This document shows, piece by piece, positions 1 to 11,640 of a stretch of DNA of 64,000 nt. Numbering within the stretch: the stretch's first letter is position 1; each line of letters starts with the position of its first letter. The stretch spans positions 160,029-224,028 of the forward strand of contig WTPW01000630.1 of the NCBI GenBank assembly GCA_009809945.1, written 5' to 3'. The notes beneath the pieces were generated by a model, which saw nothing but the letters and a program-made list of their open reading frames with translations, was not told the origin of the DNA and did not search any database. The position numbers and the translations under genes are program-made. This DNA is from Gigaspora margarita. Its lineage: Eukaryota > Glomeromycota > Glomeromycetes > Diversisporales > Gigasporaceae.

Positions 1-9
1 AAAAATTCT

Positions 10-3000
10 ATGGAAGCTCAAGAACCATTTCTATTCTCTTCAAACTCCGTTAACATCGGTCCTTCAGAGCCTCTACTCTATTCGCCAATTTCTAGCGAAG
101 AATCCATTGAAGACAACAGTTTTCCGGATAATATTTCTCCATTAACTTATACCTTCTTTCAAGATTTAAATGTTCCTCTAAATAATTCTGCATTAGTCGA
201 TTTTGGCAGTTATTCCCCAATTGAAGATACATTTGATACATATAATACTCAATTATCTCCAGATTCTAATCTTGATACCCGAGGCATCCAGCTTGAAAAT
301 GGTAGAAAACACGTTGGCATTGAATATGATTCGATTTCTTTCGATGAATCCTTAAAAAAAAAACGTAAAGATACAAATGGAACTGTTAAATCCGTAAAAA
401 AAACAAAAAAGAACAATTCTTCTATCAAACATGAGACAAATTCTAATATCAGCGCCACATTAAATGAAGATTCTTTGACATCAAACACGCGTTCAAAATC
501 TCCTGTGATTGATAAAAATATTATTAATGCGATACTGGCTGCTTTGTCTGATACCACGAATCGAACCATTGAATCTTCTGACACTAAACTTGTTAAAAAT
601 AAACATTCTAATGAAGATAATACATCATTAAACGAAAGCTCACTTTCCAATTCGAAATTAAGTCCTAAACCTTCGACTACAACTTCTGAAACACAAACAA
701 ACCAAAAAACGATAATAAACCAGCAAAAAAACAAAGCACATAATGTGATTGAACGTCGTTATCGAAATAATATTAATGAACGAATAAATGAACTAAAAAG
801 TGTAGTTCCCGCACTTTGCCATTTAAAAACCAATGATGATGACGTAATCGAAGAAGTAGATGGTATTCCAGCCGCTACGAAAACAAATAAAGCTACTGTT
901 TTGAACAAAGCAACCGAATATATTATACATCTAAAAAAAAAGAATCTCAAACTCAAAAATGAAAATACCGTTTTAAAAAAGATTATTGCAGATGTCCCTT
1001 GTGGTATCGAGTTTCTCAAAAAGATTGAAAGAGAGATGGAGACTCCACCAGATACTCCTATTTCTGAGGTTGATCCTTCTTATATTCCATATCAACATAA
1101 ATCATTGACTCCTCCTGGAAATTCTGGCTCAAGAATATTAATGTCTTTATTCCTGTGTATGACTTTTCTTACGGATCTGTCGAAATGCGTCCAATCGGTT
1201 TCACATCATCATCATGATGAAGGACGTGTTATTGCTAGTAACAATAATGAATCATTAGTTCAAAGTGAAATTCATAGTGGTATAACGATTGAAATTTGGT
1301 ATGCATTATTATTATTATTATTATTATTATTTTGGAGATTTTCATAAAAAACTCATATATTACATTAAATTATTAAATAGGTATTTTGTCAGGATCATTA
1401 CTTTTTTAATGTGTTTTACTTATATCATCCGGCCATCTTTATTTTCAATTAAAGCACAACACAACCGCAAACCTGTTACCATTTCTTGTTTAACCTCCAA
1501 GACTAAGGATGTAACGGAGCTTCACTCATTTCTTTCGTCCTTTACGAATATATCATCAATGAACACTTTAGGATTTGCGGTTGGTCTTTTTATTGAATCT
1601 TTAAGATTATTTTTAAGAGGCTTTTTTGGTTGGGAAATTTTTTGTGGTTATGCTAATGTAGACATGGATAGGGATGAAAGATTGTTAGAAATTGAATTAT
1701 GGAATCGACTTGGTGAGGCAGAATTATGTGGTGGTAAGTGTTTATAAGATAAATTTATGAATTAATATATAATTATTTAAAATGTTTCTAACGTTTTTTC
1801 TTAACATTTTTTCAGGCAACAAACATACAACTCGTTTTTCAATCTTATATACATGCCTTCGAACGATTAACCTTTTGGAAAATCCTTATGCTTATAATAG
1901 GAATATGCGCATAAATCCTTCTCGTATATATGCAAATGCCGCATTACAATGTTATGTTGGCCTTTGTTCAATTCCATTTTTACGCCATAGAGCTTTATCT
2001 CATTTCTGGAAACTGGCTATTAAAGAAAAGAGATTTTTCAGTTCTGAAGAGAAATGGCTTGAACTCGCACTTGCTAATGATCAAAATGACGACATGTTAA
2101 TAAATGTAGCTAATAGGATCAGAGATCATGTTTTCCATTCATTTAAACCTACAATTAGCACAACTATTCCACTAGTCTATGTTTCAGAAGTTCAAGCTCT
2201 TTTCCATATTAAAGAAGCCTTTTACAATGTTATTTCTGAACGACATGACATAATTAAGATTCAAAAGAAAAGCCAATTTACTTTTTCCGAACTTTATGAT
2301 ATTACCACACCTACTTCCCTAATACACTGGTATGCATTGATTGGATGTGTTGTCCAAGCTTTTTATGAAGAAAAAAATGATCTTGGCAAAAGACTAGTAA
2401 ACAAGTTGAAAGAAGAGTCAAAAACTGATAACAACTTGAATAAACAAATTATGTTAATGAGTTTAATCTCTCAATCTCTCTTGATTTGTGGTAAAATTGA
2501 AGCATCTATTCATTGTGCTGATAAAGCTATCAATTATGTATCTTTACGAAAAAATGAACAAATGGAAATTTCAGAAATTGAAAAAGATTTTATGATTAGA
2601 GACATTGTTAAAGACGTTCAAGATTTAGCAGAATTTTGCGTTGGATGGATGGTTTTAGAAACAAGAATAATTATACTGGGAATTATCGGAAATTTATTAT
2701 CAAAAAATAAAGTTAAAATATTACCAAATGTACTTGATGAGAAACATTTAAGAACTTCAATTGACATTTTGGCTCGTTATCTGCGCCGATCGACAAAATC
2801 TAACGCATTTGATAGCATTCCCAAGTTACGAGAAAGATTTATAAGGAAACTTGACGCAGTCGGAAGGATCGTATCCGGTATAGATGAAGACAATGACTCT
2901 GGGCGTGATTGTAACGATAAACAGTATAATAATGAGTACAAAGCCACAAGAGCCCTGTGTATCTTAAAAGACATTAAAACGCAAGAAATACGCTCTTCCT

Positions 3001-3017
3001 ATATTTCTTTCGATTAG
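10..3017 (+). CDS. sre1: SREBP/Sre1-like membrane-bound bHLH-zipper transcription factor, three exons
   Basis: Proposed exons are 10-1298, 1393-1733 and 1816-3017 (943 residues). Both introns (1299-1392, GTATGC...TTTTGTCAG; 1734-1815, GTAAGT...TTTTTTCAG) restore frame exactly. Residues 1-110 are acidic and Ser-rich. A bHLH lies at about 242-325, with ERRYR at 248-252; the Tyr in the basic region is the SREBP hallmark. A leucine zipper follows. Transmembrane segment 1 is at about 376-391, a His-rich loop at 392-425, and segment 2 at about 428-446, which exists only after splicing. The 500-residue C-terminal part resembles the regulatory tail that in fungi binds Scp1. In the family, sterol or oxygen depletion releases the N-terminal half from the ER to activate lipid genes. 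The frame is open upstream to base 1, so the N-terminus could be longer. Family call is firm; regulation is inferred. Confidence 0.88.
1305..1331 (+). repeat. (ATT)n microsatellite inside intron 1 of the SREBP gene
   Basis: About nine ATT triplets lie just after the GTATGC donor at 1299. Read through, they give poly-Leu or poly-Tyr in two frames. The 94-nt intron 1299-1392 removes them and restores the frame, so the tract is best read as non-coding. Confidence 0.75.
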
Positions 3018-3156
3018 CGTTATCGTTATGTATATATTTGCATTTTTTATTGAATAAGTTTTTAAGGGATATAAGTTATAAAGTGAATTTGTATATATTC
3101 TCGTAATAATTCATAAGTCCCCCTCCCAATTTATTAAAAATAAGAACACACTTTAT

Positions 3157-3320
3157 TTTACTCGAAAAAGTAAACCTTCTCCCGGACTCGAAAAAACGCA
3201 CTTTTCTTTTTTTAAATACTTGAAAAAAACGCACTTAATATTAATCGAAAATACGCACATTTCTTTTTTTTACATATTTGAAAAAAACGCACTTAATATT
3301 ATTCGAAAAAAAAGTATTCT
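3157..3320. repeat. Degenerate tandem repeat, unit like TCGAAAAAACGCACTTAATA
   Basis: About six imperfect copies of a CGAAAAAACGCACTT-type unit, spaced 25-35 bp, just downstream of the SREBP gene and probably beyond its 3' UTR. No coding potential. Confidence 0.6.
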
Positions 3321-3507
3321 CGTTTTAATATACCAGTAAAAGCATGCTGGAGTTAAATATGGTTATTATGGTTATAATCAATTAAGATTCAATTCTTACC
3401 TTGATCAATTATCGATATTAGAAATATAATGTTTTTAAGAGTAGTTAGTATTCTTAGTAAAGATACTAATGATATTTTAAGGAAAGGGAAAATTTGGATT
3501 ATTTAAA

Positions 3508-3680
3508 GCGTTATGTTAAGCATTATGTTGCCTAGAAATATATTTTTTTTTTGCGTTATGTTGCCTAAGATTATCAATTTATATTTTTTTTTTGCGTTAT
3601 GTTGCCTAAGAATATCAATTTATATTGTTTTTTTTGCGTTATGTTGCCTAGGGGATATCGATTTATATCTAGTTTTTTTT
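3508..3680. repeat. Minisatellite, four units of 41-45 bp
   Basis: Units start at about 3508, 3553, 3594 and 3636. Each begins GCGTTATGTTGCCTA, runs into ATATCAATTTATAT and ends in a T-tract. Open reading across it is low complexity, not a gene. Confidence 0.8.
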
Positions 3681-4052
3681 TTCTCAATTTTTTTTTTTTC
3701 CTGTTAAAATAGGTTCTTTGTCCAATGATATTTTTTCTCTATTTTGATTTATCTTTGTTTTTTTTTTTTTTTATTTCTTACTTTATTTTTATAGTTTTTT
3801 CTTATTTTATAGATCAAAGGAATTAGATACAACATACCATAATTTTTCTTTTGTTGTCTTTGGCAGTACGGAAAAACAAATAAATTTCGCGTGAAATTTT
3901 AGGGCGAAACAATCGTTTTTTTACAGTATAACTACTTTTATTTAATGTTTTAAACTTTAAAAAAAAAAATTCGTTCTCCCAGAAACATCTAAAGTGCTAT
4001 ATCGTCGGATTGATGTTTTTGATGTTTTTGATGTTTTTGTTACTAGAAATGG

Positions 4053-4503
4053 ATTTTTTTTTTCGGTTTAAAAGGCCCGGGGACGTCGTATGACGCGATG
4101 GCATCATGAGATAGCTCATGCTCCATTAAGTCTGTCATATGACAGCCCGGGTCCCTGGCCCCGCGGTGTAGGATCCACAACTCTTCGGTATCCGCAGTTG
4201 CCTAATTTCACATGACCCACAAGCCGGATCATTTATGAAGTTCTTAAAGCGGGCTCTCTCAATGTTAACGTCATTTGTTGACGGATTACGCCTTTTCTGG
4301 TCGTCCCCGACCTCGTGGTTATGCCGGTGACTGCATTCTTCCGTATGAATCTGTTCTTGATCTTAATCGGAAATCTTCTCAATAGATCATTTCCAATCTG
4401 GTCCTGGCAGAGTTTTCGCCGCCCGTTGGGCTTGAACTCGCGACCTTGTGATTGTGACCCTGGAGTGCTAACCACTGCACTATCGACCCGAGGGTCTCTG
4501 AGA
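4053..4503 (-). mobile_element. tRNA-derived SINE, full-length looking
   Basis: A GC-richer block in AT-rich DNA. On the minus strand the 5' end reads as a tRNA-like head. It has an A box (TAGTGCAGTGGTTAGCACTC, 4462-4487 region) and a B box (GGTCGCGAGTTCAAGCCC, 4426-4445 region), spaced as in RNA polymerase III promoters. A 350-bp body follows and then an A-tract, seen as the T-run at 4053-4063 on plus. The tRNA body is closest by eye to a tRNA-Gln/Glu type, but I cannot name the isoacceptor. No clear target-site duplication. A second, more decayed copy lies at 10760-11280. Confidence 0.8.
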
Positions 4504-5542
4504 TTAATTTAATAATTATACATATCTGGACAAGATTATTATTATTTGTATGTTATATTAGACAATTTCTTTATATATTATATATTTATTAGGCCTACCG
4601 AATACTTTTAAAAAATCGTGTTACACTGGGTACTGTACGAGTAAGTGTAGTGAATTTAATTGCAATAATTTCGTCATTAATTGAGTTTTGCCTGATATTT
4701 ATGCTTTAAAAAATTTAATCCTAACTTTAAATTAATCTAGTGCTCAGTAAAATCGATTTAGCCAAGCACTAATTTGTAATAGTTATTTTTTTTTTTTTTT
4801 TTTGGATTAATTAAAAGTAGTTTAATAATATTAAATAATGTATATAGTGTAAATACTGTTTGCATTTACGTTACAATAAATGTCGCGGCTGAAATTGGAA
4901 ATGGCTGGTTGTTTACTTTTATATCGTTATTCTCATCAAATACTTTAGTTTTTCCAATATCTTTTATTTCCTCACCACATCCCAAGGATTTTCAAGTTTT
5001 TCCTTCTTGAATCATTTTCATCTTTATTCAGATTGGTGGCCACAACTAGTTTCATATGAATTACGTAGTCTTGTGGAGTTTACTGCTGTGATTGATGATT
5101 TTGAAGTAGATATTTGTTGTTCGTAGCATATAGCACATATGTGAGTTGGTAAAACATCAAAGGTTTGCGGTTTCGAATATGAAACATGGTTCAAAATATT
5201 TTTAAGTCTTCGAATGTTAATAATTGCATGAGAAATAATAGAAATTCCTACATCATAATTCTTTAGTGAACGACTTCAAAATATAATAAAGATAATCTAT
5301 GACAAATGAAAGAAAACATGCCAAACCAATTGCTGGTTCATGAATTCGAAATTAACATGTCTTTCTCGTCATTTGACGGGCGTATACAAATTGCATTGTA
5401 AGAATTCGATCTACTAATATACTGTACTATACGATATCTATAAATAATATATATATATATTATAATAGAATTTTCATAGTGAAATCATGAAACGGATAAT
5501 GCTAATACTAACGTTAATATATTAAAAAGGTTGAATTTCACC
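4504..5542. other. Intergenic AT-rich stretch
   Basis: No supported gene. A 38-codon open stretch on plus (about 5019-5130, with SDWWPQL and VEFTAVIDDFEVD) ends at a stop and could be an old exon. I do not recognise it. A TATATATA run lies near 5448. Confidence 0.4.
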
Positions 5543-5887
5543 ATGTCAAAGGTAAAGTTAACACACAATATCATTTTTATCCTAATATTATAATAATTTA
5601 ATAGTTCATACTATTGACAAACAGGAATTTACAATTTTATATATTATGCTTTTGCTCGTGACGCTGTAAACATTTCATCTGAAATAATTTCATTTTCATC
5701 CACAAGTTCATCCTTATCGTTTCAGGATTTGACAAATCTTTCGAAGAATCGACATGAAAATCTTGGTAAAGCTCTTGAAAATTCTATGCTTGCAATTAAT
5801 ATGCAATATGTTGACAAGGATAATGAATCAATTATGGTGAAACCCGGTGATGAAGTTGTGATAATCCTGCCAGTTTCTGGATGTTGA
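5543..5887 (+). pseudogene. Broken MOCS2A/MoaD molybdopterin-synthase sulfur-carrier gene
   Basis: A tiny first exon (5543-5551, Met-Ser-Lys) is followed by a plausible 73-nt intron (5552-5624, GTAAAG...AACAG). Exon 2 starts EFTILY and, in another frame, continues YYAFARDAVNISSE, ending KPGDEVVIILPVSGC. This is the MoaD/MOCS2A ubiquitin-like fold: N-terminal ILYFA-AR strand, C-terminal GDEVAxIPPxSGG. The family donates sulfur to molybdopterin through a thiocarboxylate on its invariant C-terminal Gly-Gly. Here the last residue is Cys, the first Pro of IPP is Leu, and a two-base shift in the TATATAT run breaks the frame near 5635. No MoaE partner is visible. A non-functional copy is likely; sequencing error could explain the shift but not the Gly-to-Cys change as easily. 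Confidence 0.68.
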
Positions 5888-6123
5888 TTCAGTAGTGTAT
5901 AGTGAACAAAAACCAATTAAATCGTTATTTTTTGCCTATATGTATATGCTAATAAATAATAAAGTAAAAAAAGGTATTTTGATGAAATTAAAACAACCCA
6001 CTTTGGAATAATGACAATATATTATACGCATAATCTGAGACGGGCTCATTTTTAATATAATATAGCAACTCTTTCTATAACGAGCTGTTGGTTCTGGTTG
6101 TTAAAAAAAAAAGTTCGCTATAA

Positions 6124-6279
6124 TGCTTGGCAAAATCGAATAAAACTCGATTTTCGAGTTTTTGATTTCAGAAATCAAAATCTACCGGTATTTTTAATAC
6201 TGTACTATATAAAAATAAATTTTGATTGTCCCGAAATCAAAAAACTCGAAAATCGAGTTTTATTCGATTTTGCCGAGCA
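6124..6279. repeat. Long inverted repeat (hairpin), arms about 55 bp
   Basis: Left arm begins TGCTTGGCAAAATCGAAT; right arm ends ATTCGATTTTGCCGAGCA. They match with only a few mismatches around a 45-bp loop. Each arm contains the palindrome CTCGATTTTCGAG. Probably a small MITE or snap-back element; no target duplication identified. Confidence 0.75.
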
Positions 6280-8056
6280 ATAATTAGATTACTTTTTGTT
6301 TTATAATTTATAAATACGTATTATATAAATTTGTAAATGTAACTGTATATGGGATGTATGGTACGTACACGGGTATTAATTTTATTAATTTGCAAATTCA
6401 TATAACATGTTAATCAACCCAATTTTTTAAATAAAAAAAATTAATCTTTTGTTTATAATTAGAGTAAAAATAGGTTTAAAATCAGAATAAAATATAGTTT
6501 ATACCAAAATTTTGTAGAAAAATTTTTTTATTAAAATTTAAAAGCCTGTTTTATAATTGAAAATTTGAGATACTAGTTGGTTTTTATATTGTTCATGTGC
6601 TTTAAATACTGTATATAAATTTATAATTATATTATTATTTTTTAAACTATATTCCAGACAAATTTGTCTGAAAAATTAAAAAATATTAATAATATGGGAT
6701 ATATTTTATATTTATAATATTATATTTAAAATAAATTTTATAACTTTTATTAAAAAATATTTTTAAAATTATTAAAAAAACTTTAAACTAATAAAAATTT
6801 AAAGTTTTTGTTTTAAAATTTTTACTACAAAATTTTTTTTAGATTTTTAAAACTTTATATACCTTCTCTAATTATAAAAAAATTTATATTTCTAATACTT
6901 TAATTTTATAATTATTATTCTTTATATAAGCTATAATATTGTATTAATAATATTTAATCAAAAATATTCAAGTTTAATGCAAAATTTATTAAAATTTAAT
7001 AATGGAACTAAGAATTTTGGCATAGTTCACATAAAACTTATCCATAGCATCTTGAGCATAACAAACTGTTTTTTTTACAAAATTATGACTTTGTATTGCA
7101 ATTTGATTTTTGGCAATTGCAAGAATCTGGCGAGGTATTGGCACTATTATTTCAATTCAAATTATATTATATATTGTAGTAAAACTTAATTGAAATACTA
7201 TATATAAGTTAATACTGTATTTTTTTTTAATAAATTATTCACTTGCCTGAACATGATTGAACACATTTGTGGGATTCTTTTTGAAACTCTTCAAGTAATT
7301 CATACATTATATTTATTGATTGAATTTCTACTAACTATTAAGGAATATAACAATACTGAACATGGACCTATTTATGATTAAATAAAAAACTTTATTTTTT
7401 TAATTTTTTTTATACATTTTGCTAGGTCTTCTTTTCGGTCACTTTATAAGTAGCGCAAATTATTTTATATAAATTCTCAAATTATTTTAGTTTTGTTTAC
7501 GTATGTGAAGTCCTTTTGTAGTACCAATATGATGAACTTAAAGATATTAATAGACCAATGTTTAAATGTTGGGTTATATGAAATATTTGGATCTTTTAAT
7601 ATATTAAACCATTTATTGTAGCATTTTCTATCTATCTAGCTTCATTTGTTTTTTCTTTAATTTGTATGTGTTCCAATATTCGATCAAAGGTCTCATGAGT
7701 CAGAAATAAATAATTTTATAGATCCATTAGACGAATGAAAAAAAATACATAATAATAAAAGGATTACTTAAAAAATCATTTTCTAAAAATTTATTTATTT
7801 ATCATTATTGATATCAATTTAATATCATAAATTATTGTTGATCTGCATTAACGATATAAAATAAGAAATGATGCATAATTCAATTTTATATGGGTTTACA
7901 AGCTATTGTTACATAAGATTTTATTAAAAAAAACATATTAAGTCTATTTTAGAAAAAAATCCTAGCATAGATCCTATATTATAAATTGTAAGATATTATT
8001 TAGTATATAATATGAAGAATTTTAAAAATATATATTGATTAACTCATTATAGCGAT
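6280..8056. other. Gene-free AT-rich stretch
   Basis: No gene, RNA or clean repeat seen. The short open frames are AT-rich noise. Confidence 0.5.
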
Positions 8057-8063
8057 ATTTATT

Positions 8064-8290
8064 GTCACAGATGATTGTGAAATCAGATGATGGTAAAATT
8101 TTGGGGTCTTAATTTGAACATATAAGCCCTACTAAAATCCACCTATACTCTTTTATTAATAACCCTAACCCTAAATCCTAACTCAATCATAAAAAAAAAA
8201 GCAGACAAAATAGGCTCTAAAAAATTTTAAAAATCGTACATAAAATACATCCAAATTTCACCATCATCCGATTTCATGATCATCTGTGAC
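8064..8290. mobile_element. MITE with 40-bp terminal inverted repeats and 7-bp ATTTATT duplication
   Basis: Ends read GTCACAGATGATTGTGAAAT and the complement of ATTTCATGATCATCTGTGAC. Both are flanked by ATTTATT (8057-8063 and 8291-8297). The 227-bp body holds an internal CCCTAACCCTAAA motif. Superfamily uncertain; hAT is possible if one base of an 8-bp duplication has been lost. Confidence 0.75.
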
Positions 8291-8689
8291 ATTTATTAAT
8301 TAAATATCTCCTTTGTTGATAAAAGTTGCTCAAATATCTTATGAATCATGAATTATATCTTAATAGTATCTCAACCATTTTAATACAATCACTTTCTAAA
8401 AAAACTTGTTAGAATAGTTTTATATTTAACAATAAAGAGCTGTTAGAAGAAATTCGTTTGTTTATAACAGTAGCTAATAATGAGACTATAAAACTCTTTT
8501 ACGATCTACACAAATTACTAAGTAAACAAACAAAATTAGAAAGAGCAAACGAGTAAACATAGAGATCAAGTCCTCTATCCTGCCAATAATTAAATAAGGC
8601 ATAAGCTTTACTCACCTGTACAGATAGTTCAGTTTAAAATTAAGTAGAACAGAAGACAGTTCCTTACTTATCCTACTGCCAACAAAGAA

Positions 8690-9110
8690 TTGTTGCTGAC
8701 TATGTCAGCAACAAACAATACCCCTAGGACAGTTTTTCCATCTGGCTCGCTAATATCTACTAGTCAAATTACACACATGGACATTGATTATGATGACTTC
8801 ATATCCAGTATAAAGATGCCGAAGATAGACCCACAGTTAGAAGCCCTTATCCCTTCATCTTCTCTAGCCTCTACTGACATGACCATAGATGAAACTAACT
8901 CACAAAATGGGATTGCCCTGTGACTCCAAAAAATTCAAAAATGACAGAAAATCAAATTTTCTCATGTCCCGACCACTCAACATGATTTTCTCACTATCCA
9001 ATCCATATTTAAAAAATTTGCATGGCACCTTACACAATGATCAGCAATTCTCAAAAAATAAACAGATCAATATGGGAATTCAAAGCCCAAGTTATGGTAC
9101 AACCAATTGA
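8690..9110 (+). pseudogene. LINE ORF1-like remnant
   Basis: An open stretch begins MLLTMSATNNTPRTVFPSG and continues with acidic, Ser-rich sequence (DIDYDDFISSIKMPK). An overlapping frame carries on to about 9110. I assign it to LINE ORF1 by position and composition only; no nucleic-acid-binding domain is recognisable. Confidence 0.4.
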
Positions 9111-9244
9111 TTGGCACCAACTTCTAATGATTATTTTTTTTGACGTTTCAGATCCTTCCATTATCTGAACAGCAGACCCAAATAACATGACTATGAAAAC
9201 ACAATTGAACATTATTATAGAAATGAACTGGACAATAAACCAGA

Positions 9245-9540
9245 ACCCTGGATATCTCTCATATAAGTCATAACTGGATTTTGGCCAATTTTGATCTAAT
9301 TTGCTAAAAATGACAAAATCTATTTACTTTAATAACTTCTAATCTAGTAATCAGAATTGAATAAACTTTTTTTTATTAGATGTGCCTCAATGAGTGCTTC
9401 ATTTTAAAAAAAGTTCATTCAAATGGGACCATTGGATGCCAATATAATTGCCAAAAACTGTTTTTTGCTTCTTAAATTTTAGATGTTTTTGCTAAAAAAT
9501 TTCAAGTATGACCTCTATACTAGATGTTCAGGATCCTAAT
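9245..9540. repeat. 300-bp dispersed repeat, copy 1
   Basis: Matches 11340-11640 over its whole length with scattered substitutions. Shared landmarks are TCATAACTGGATTTTGGC, TTGCCAAAAACTGTTTTTTG and CTATACTAGATGTT. It lies inside the LINE and interrupts its reading. No terminal inverted repeats seen; possibly a non-autonomous element or part of the LINE that was duplicated. Confidence 0.7.
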
Positions 9541-10759
9541 AAACCTACTTATAGTGAAGTATTATCAAGAGGTCAATGTTAAAATCACTTGTTTAAATCT
9601 AAAGACCTGTCTGCAAACAACTAGCATGTAATTGTGAAGCCTACTTCATATAAACTTTAAAAGACCAGAAGGCATATACCTCTTTTGATATCAATTCTGG
9701 CCCATAAACAGAATACTGAAAGCTTGAAAGAACCGGAAGCCTTATCAGAATTCATCAAATACAATATTGCTATCATACTCATTCAAATTGTTATTCTACT
9801 GGCTATTAATCTAAAACTCTACTATAGAGATACTATATTCTTTTGTACTTTCACAAGAAATATAGCCTCCTAGCCTCAACATCAAAAAGAATTCACTAAT
9901 CTCTTAAACAAAGCAATTGCCTGATATAAGAAGTTTATGACATCTCCCTAACTACAAAAAATAATCATGACCAAATATTCTTTGGGCTAAGAAAAAAATT
10001 GATAATTAATTATATTACAAACATGAAATTCTTATATTATGATATAGACAAACTTACCTGGCAGCTATACTACCTATAGGGCTTTGCAAAAATCCACCAT
10101 ACTACAAAATTTGAAGAGACTAGAACAAATATTAGAGAGCTTTTCGCAAATTTGATAATACCACTCTCTGACACCCCAGGAAAAATACTAACTGAATTGC
10201 AAGAGCTCATCCCCTATCAATTGCCAATAGCTGATAGTTGTTATACTTGTCAAAGTATTAGGGCATTAAAAAAAATTTTTACCTTTTTCCAACTACCAGA
10301 CTCATATTTCCAAACTATTAGACAACCCCTGCCCAATGACCTAGCAGATTTGAATAAAATATTAATAGAACTTTTTCCAATTATGGATCCTTTTAAACTA
10401 CATTACTTGTTATAGTACTATTGCCAACTAAGAAAATACTACATATTTGAGAAAATTCCTTTCATATATTTTAATATTCTGGCACCCAAGCCCTTTTATC
10501 TATAATAACACAGGCTCTTGATATTGAGATTGCACATATGTTTCCCTTCTTATCTAGAGATGCTACAGACTTTCACAGGCATATTGACATTCTAAAAAAA
10601 TATTATTCTTTCAAACATATTTCTAATGACTTCATATACACAAAATGCAAACTACCTACCTCACCAACTAACTTAAAAACCAATAGCAATACAGTTTTCT
10701 AATTGCTAATTCACAACTACTAAAAAAATTTATAGCAGAAGTAGGGAATCATATACTAT

Positions 10760-11280
10760 ATTTTTTTTATTTTTTTTACATTTTTACAACTGAAACCATG
10801 TCTTGATTCTTTATTAAGTTGTTATTATGAAAATATAATACATATATATGTACAGATAATTATAGCTTAATATGATAAATGTTTGACTCAAACTACTTTA
10901 TCTGCAGCCCAGAGTTGGCTTGAATAGGACACATGCCCTATTTAGTCTTTTTCGAGTTTTAATCTCAAACTTTAGTATCCACTCTACCCAAACAGACCAT
11001 GATTACTAAAAAATGCTACTAGGAGTTCATGACTTGATTTTTACTACATCTCATGACTTTGGTTATACAAATCATAGATTAACTAATGAGTTAAGCCTCG
11101 AAGGGTTTGTTATACCAGTTACTATATTAAGTCTATTGACTAATGTCCTGGGTTCCTGTTTTCTCACAATGTTTCAGTTCCCTAATAAGAACTAGCATTT
11201 GCTACTAACAAAATTTGAACTAGTGACCTTTTAATTTGTGATCTCAGAGTATGACTGCTATGCTATCAGACTTGAGATCT
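10760..11280 (-). mobile_element. tRNA-derived SINE, decayed second copy
   Basis: On minus the head keeps an A-box-like TGATAGCATAGCAGTCATAC and a B-box-like GGTCACTAGTTCAAATTT at the same spacing as the 4053-4503 copy. Further in, TTATACCAGTTACTATATTA (plus) aligns with TTATGCCGGTGACTGCATTC of the other copy, mostly differing by C/T and G/A transitions. A T-run at 10762-10783 would be its A-tail. It sits inside the LINE. Confidence 0.6.
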
Positions 11281-11339
11281 GTCATATACTATCTCTGAAC
11301 CTCTTCTTATGCTATATTCTAGACTAAGCCATACTAATA

Positions 11340-11640
11340 GAATCCCAAATATCTCTTATATAGATCATAACTGGATTTTGGCTAATTTTGGCCTAATTTA
11401 CTAAAAATGACAAAATCTATTTACTTTATTAACTTCTAATTCAGTAATCAGAATTGAATAAATTTCTTTTTGTTAGATGCGCCTTACTAAGAGCTTCATT
11501 TTTAAAAAAACTTCATTCAAATTGGATCACTAGTTGCCAAAATAATTGCCAAAAACTGTTTTTTGCTTCTCAAATTTTAGGTGTCTTTGCTGAAAAATTT
11601 CAAGTATAACTTCTATACTAGATGTTTGGGGTCCTACACC
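11340..11640. repeat. 300-bp dispersed repeat, copy 2
   Basis: Direct-orientation partner of 9245-9540, about 2.1 kb away inside the same LINE. The SINE at 10760-11280 ends just before it. Confidence 0.7.

Noticed and set aside
1289-1392. A separate protein with a poly-Tyr start, or an SREBP form ending in poly-Leu
   Set aside because: A 94-nt GT-AG intron at 1299-1392 restores the frame exactly, so the repeat residues are best read as intron.
4233-4512. Two short overlapping open frames on both strands
   Set aside because: They lie within the tRNA-derived SINE, have no domain, and are explained by its higher GC content.
5130-5190. tRNA-like sequence (GAGTTGGTAAAACATC with GCGGTTTCGAATATG)
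   Set aside because: B-box-like and A-box-like parts exist, but there is no anticodon arm and no acceptor-stem pairing. Not supportable as a tRNA or SINE head.
8155-8180. CCCTAACCCTAAA as a telomere trace
   Set aside because: Only two units, inside a MITE with clear inverted ends and a target duplication.
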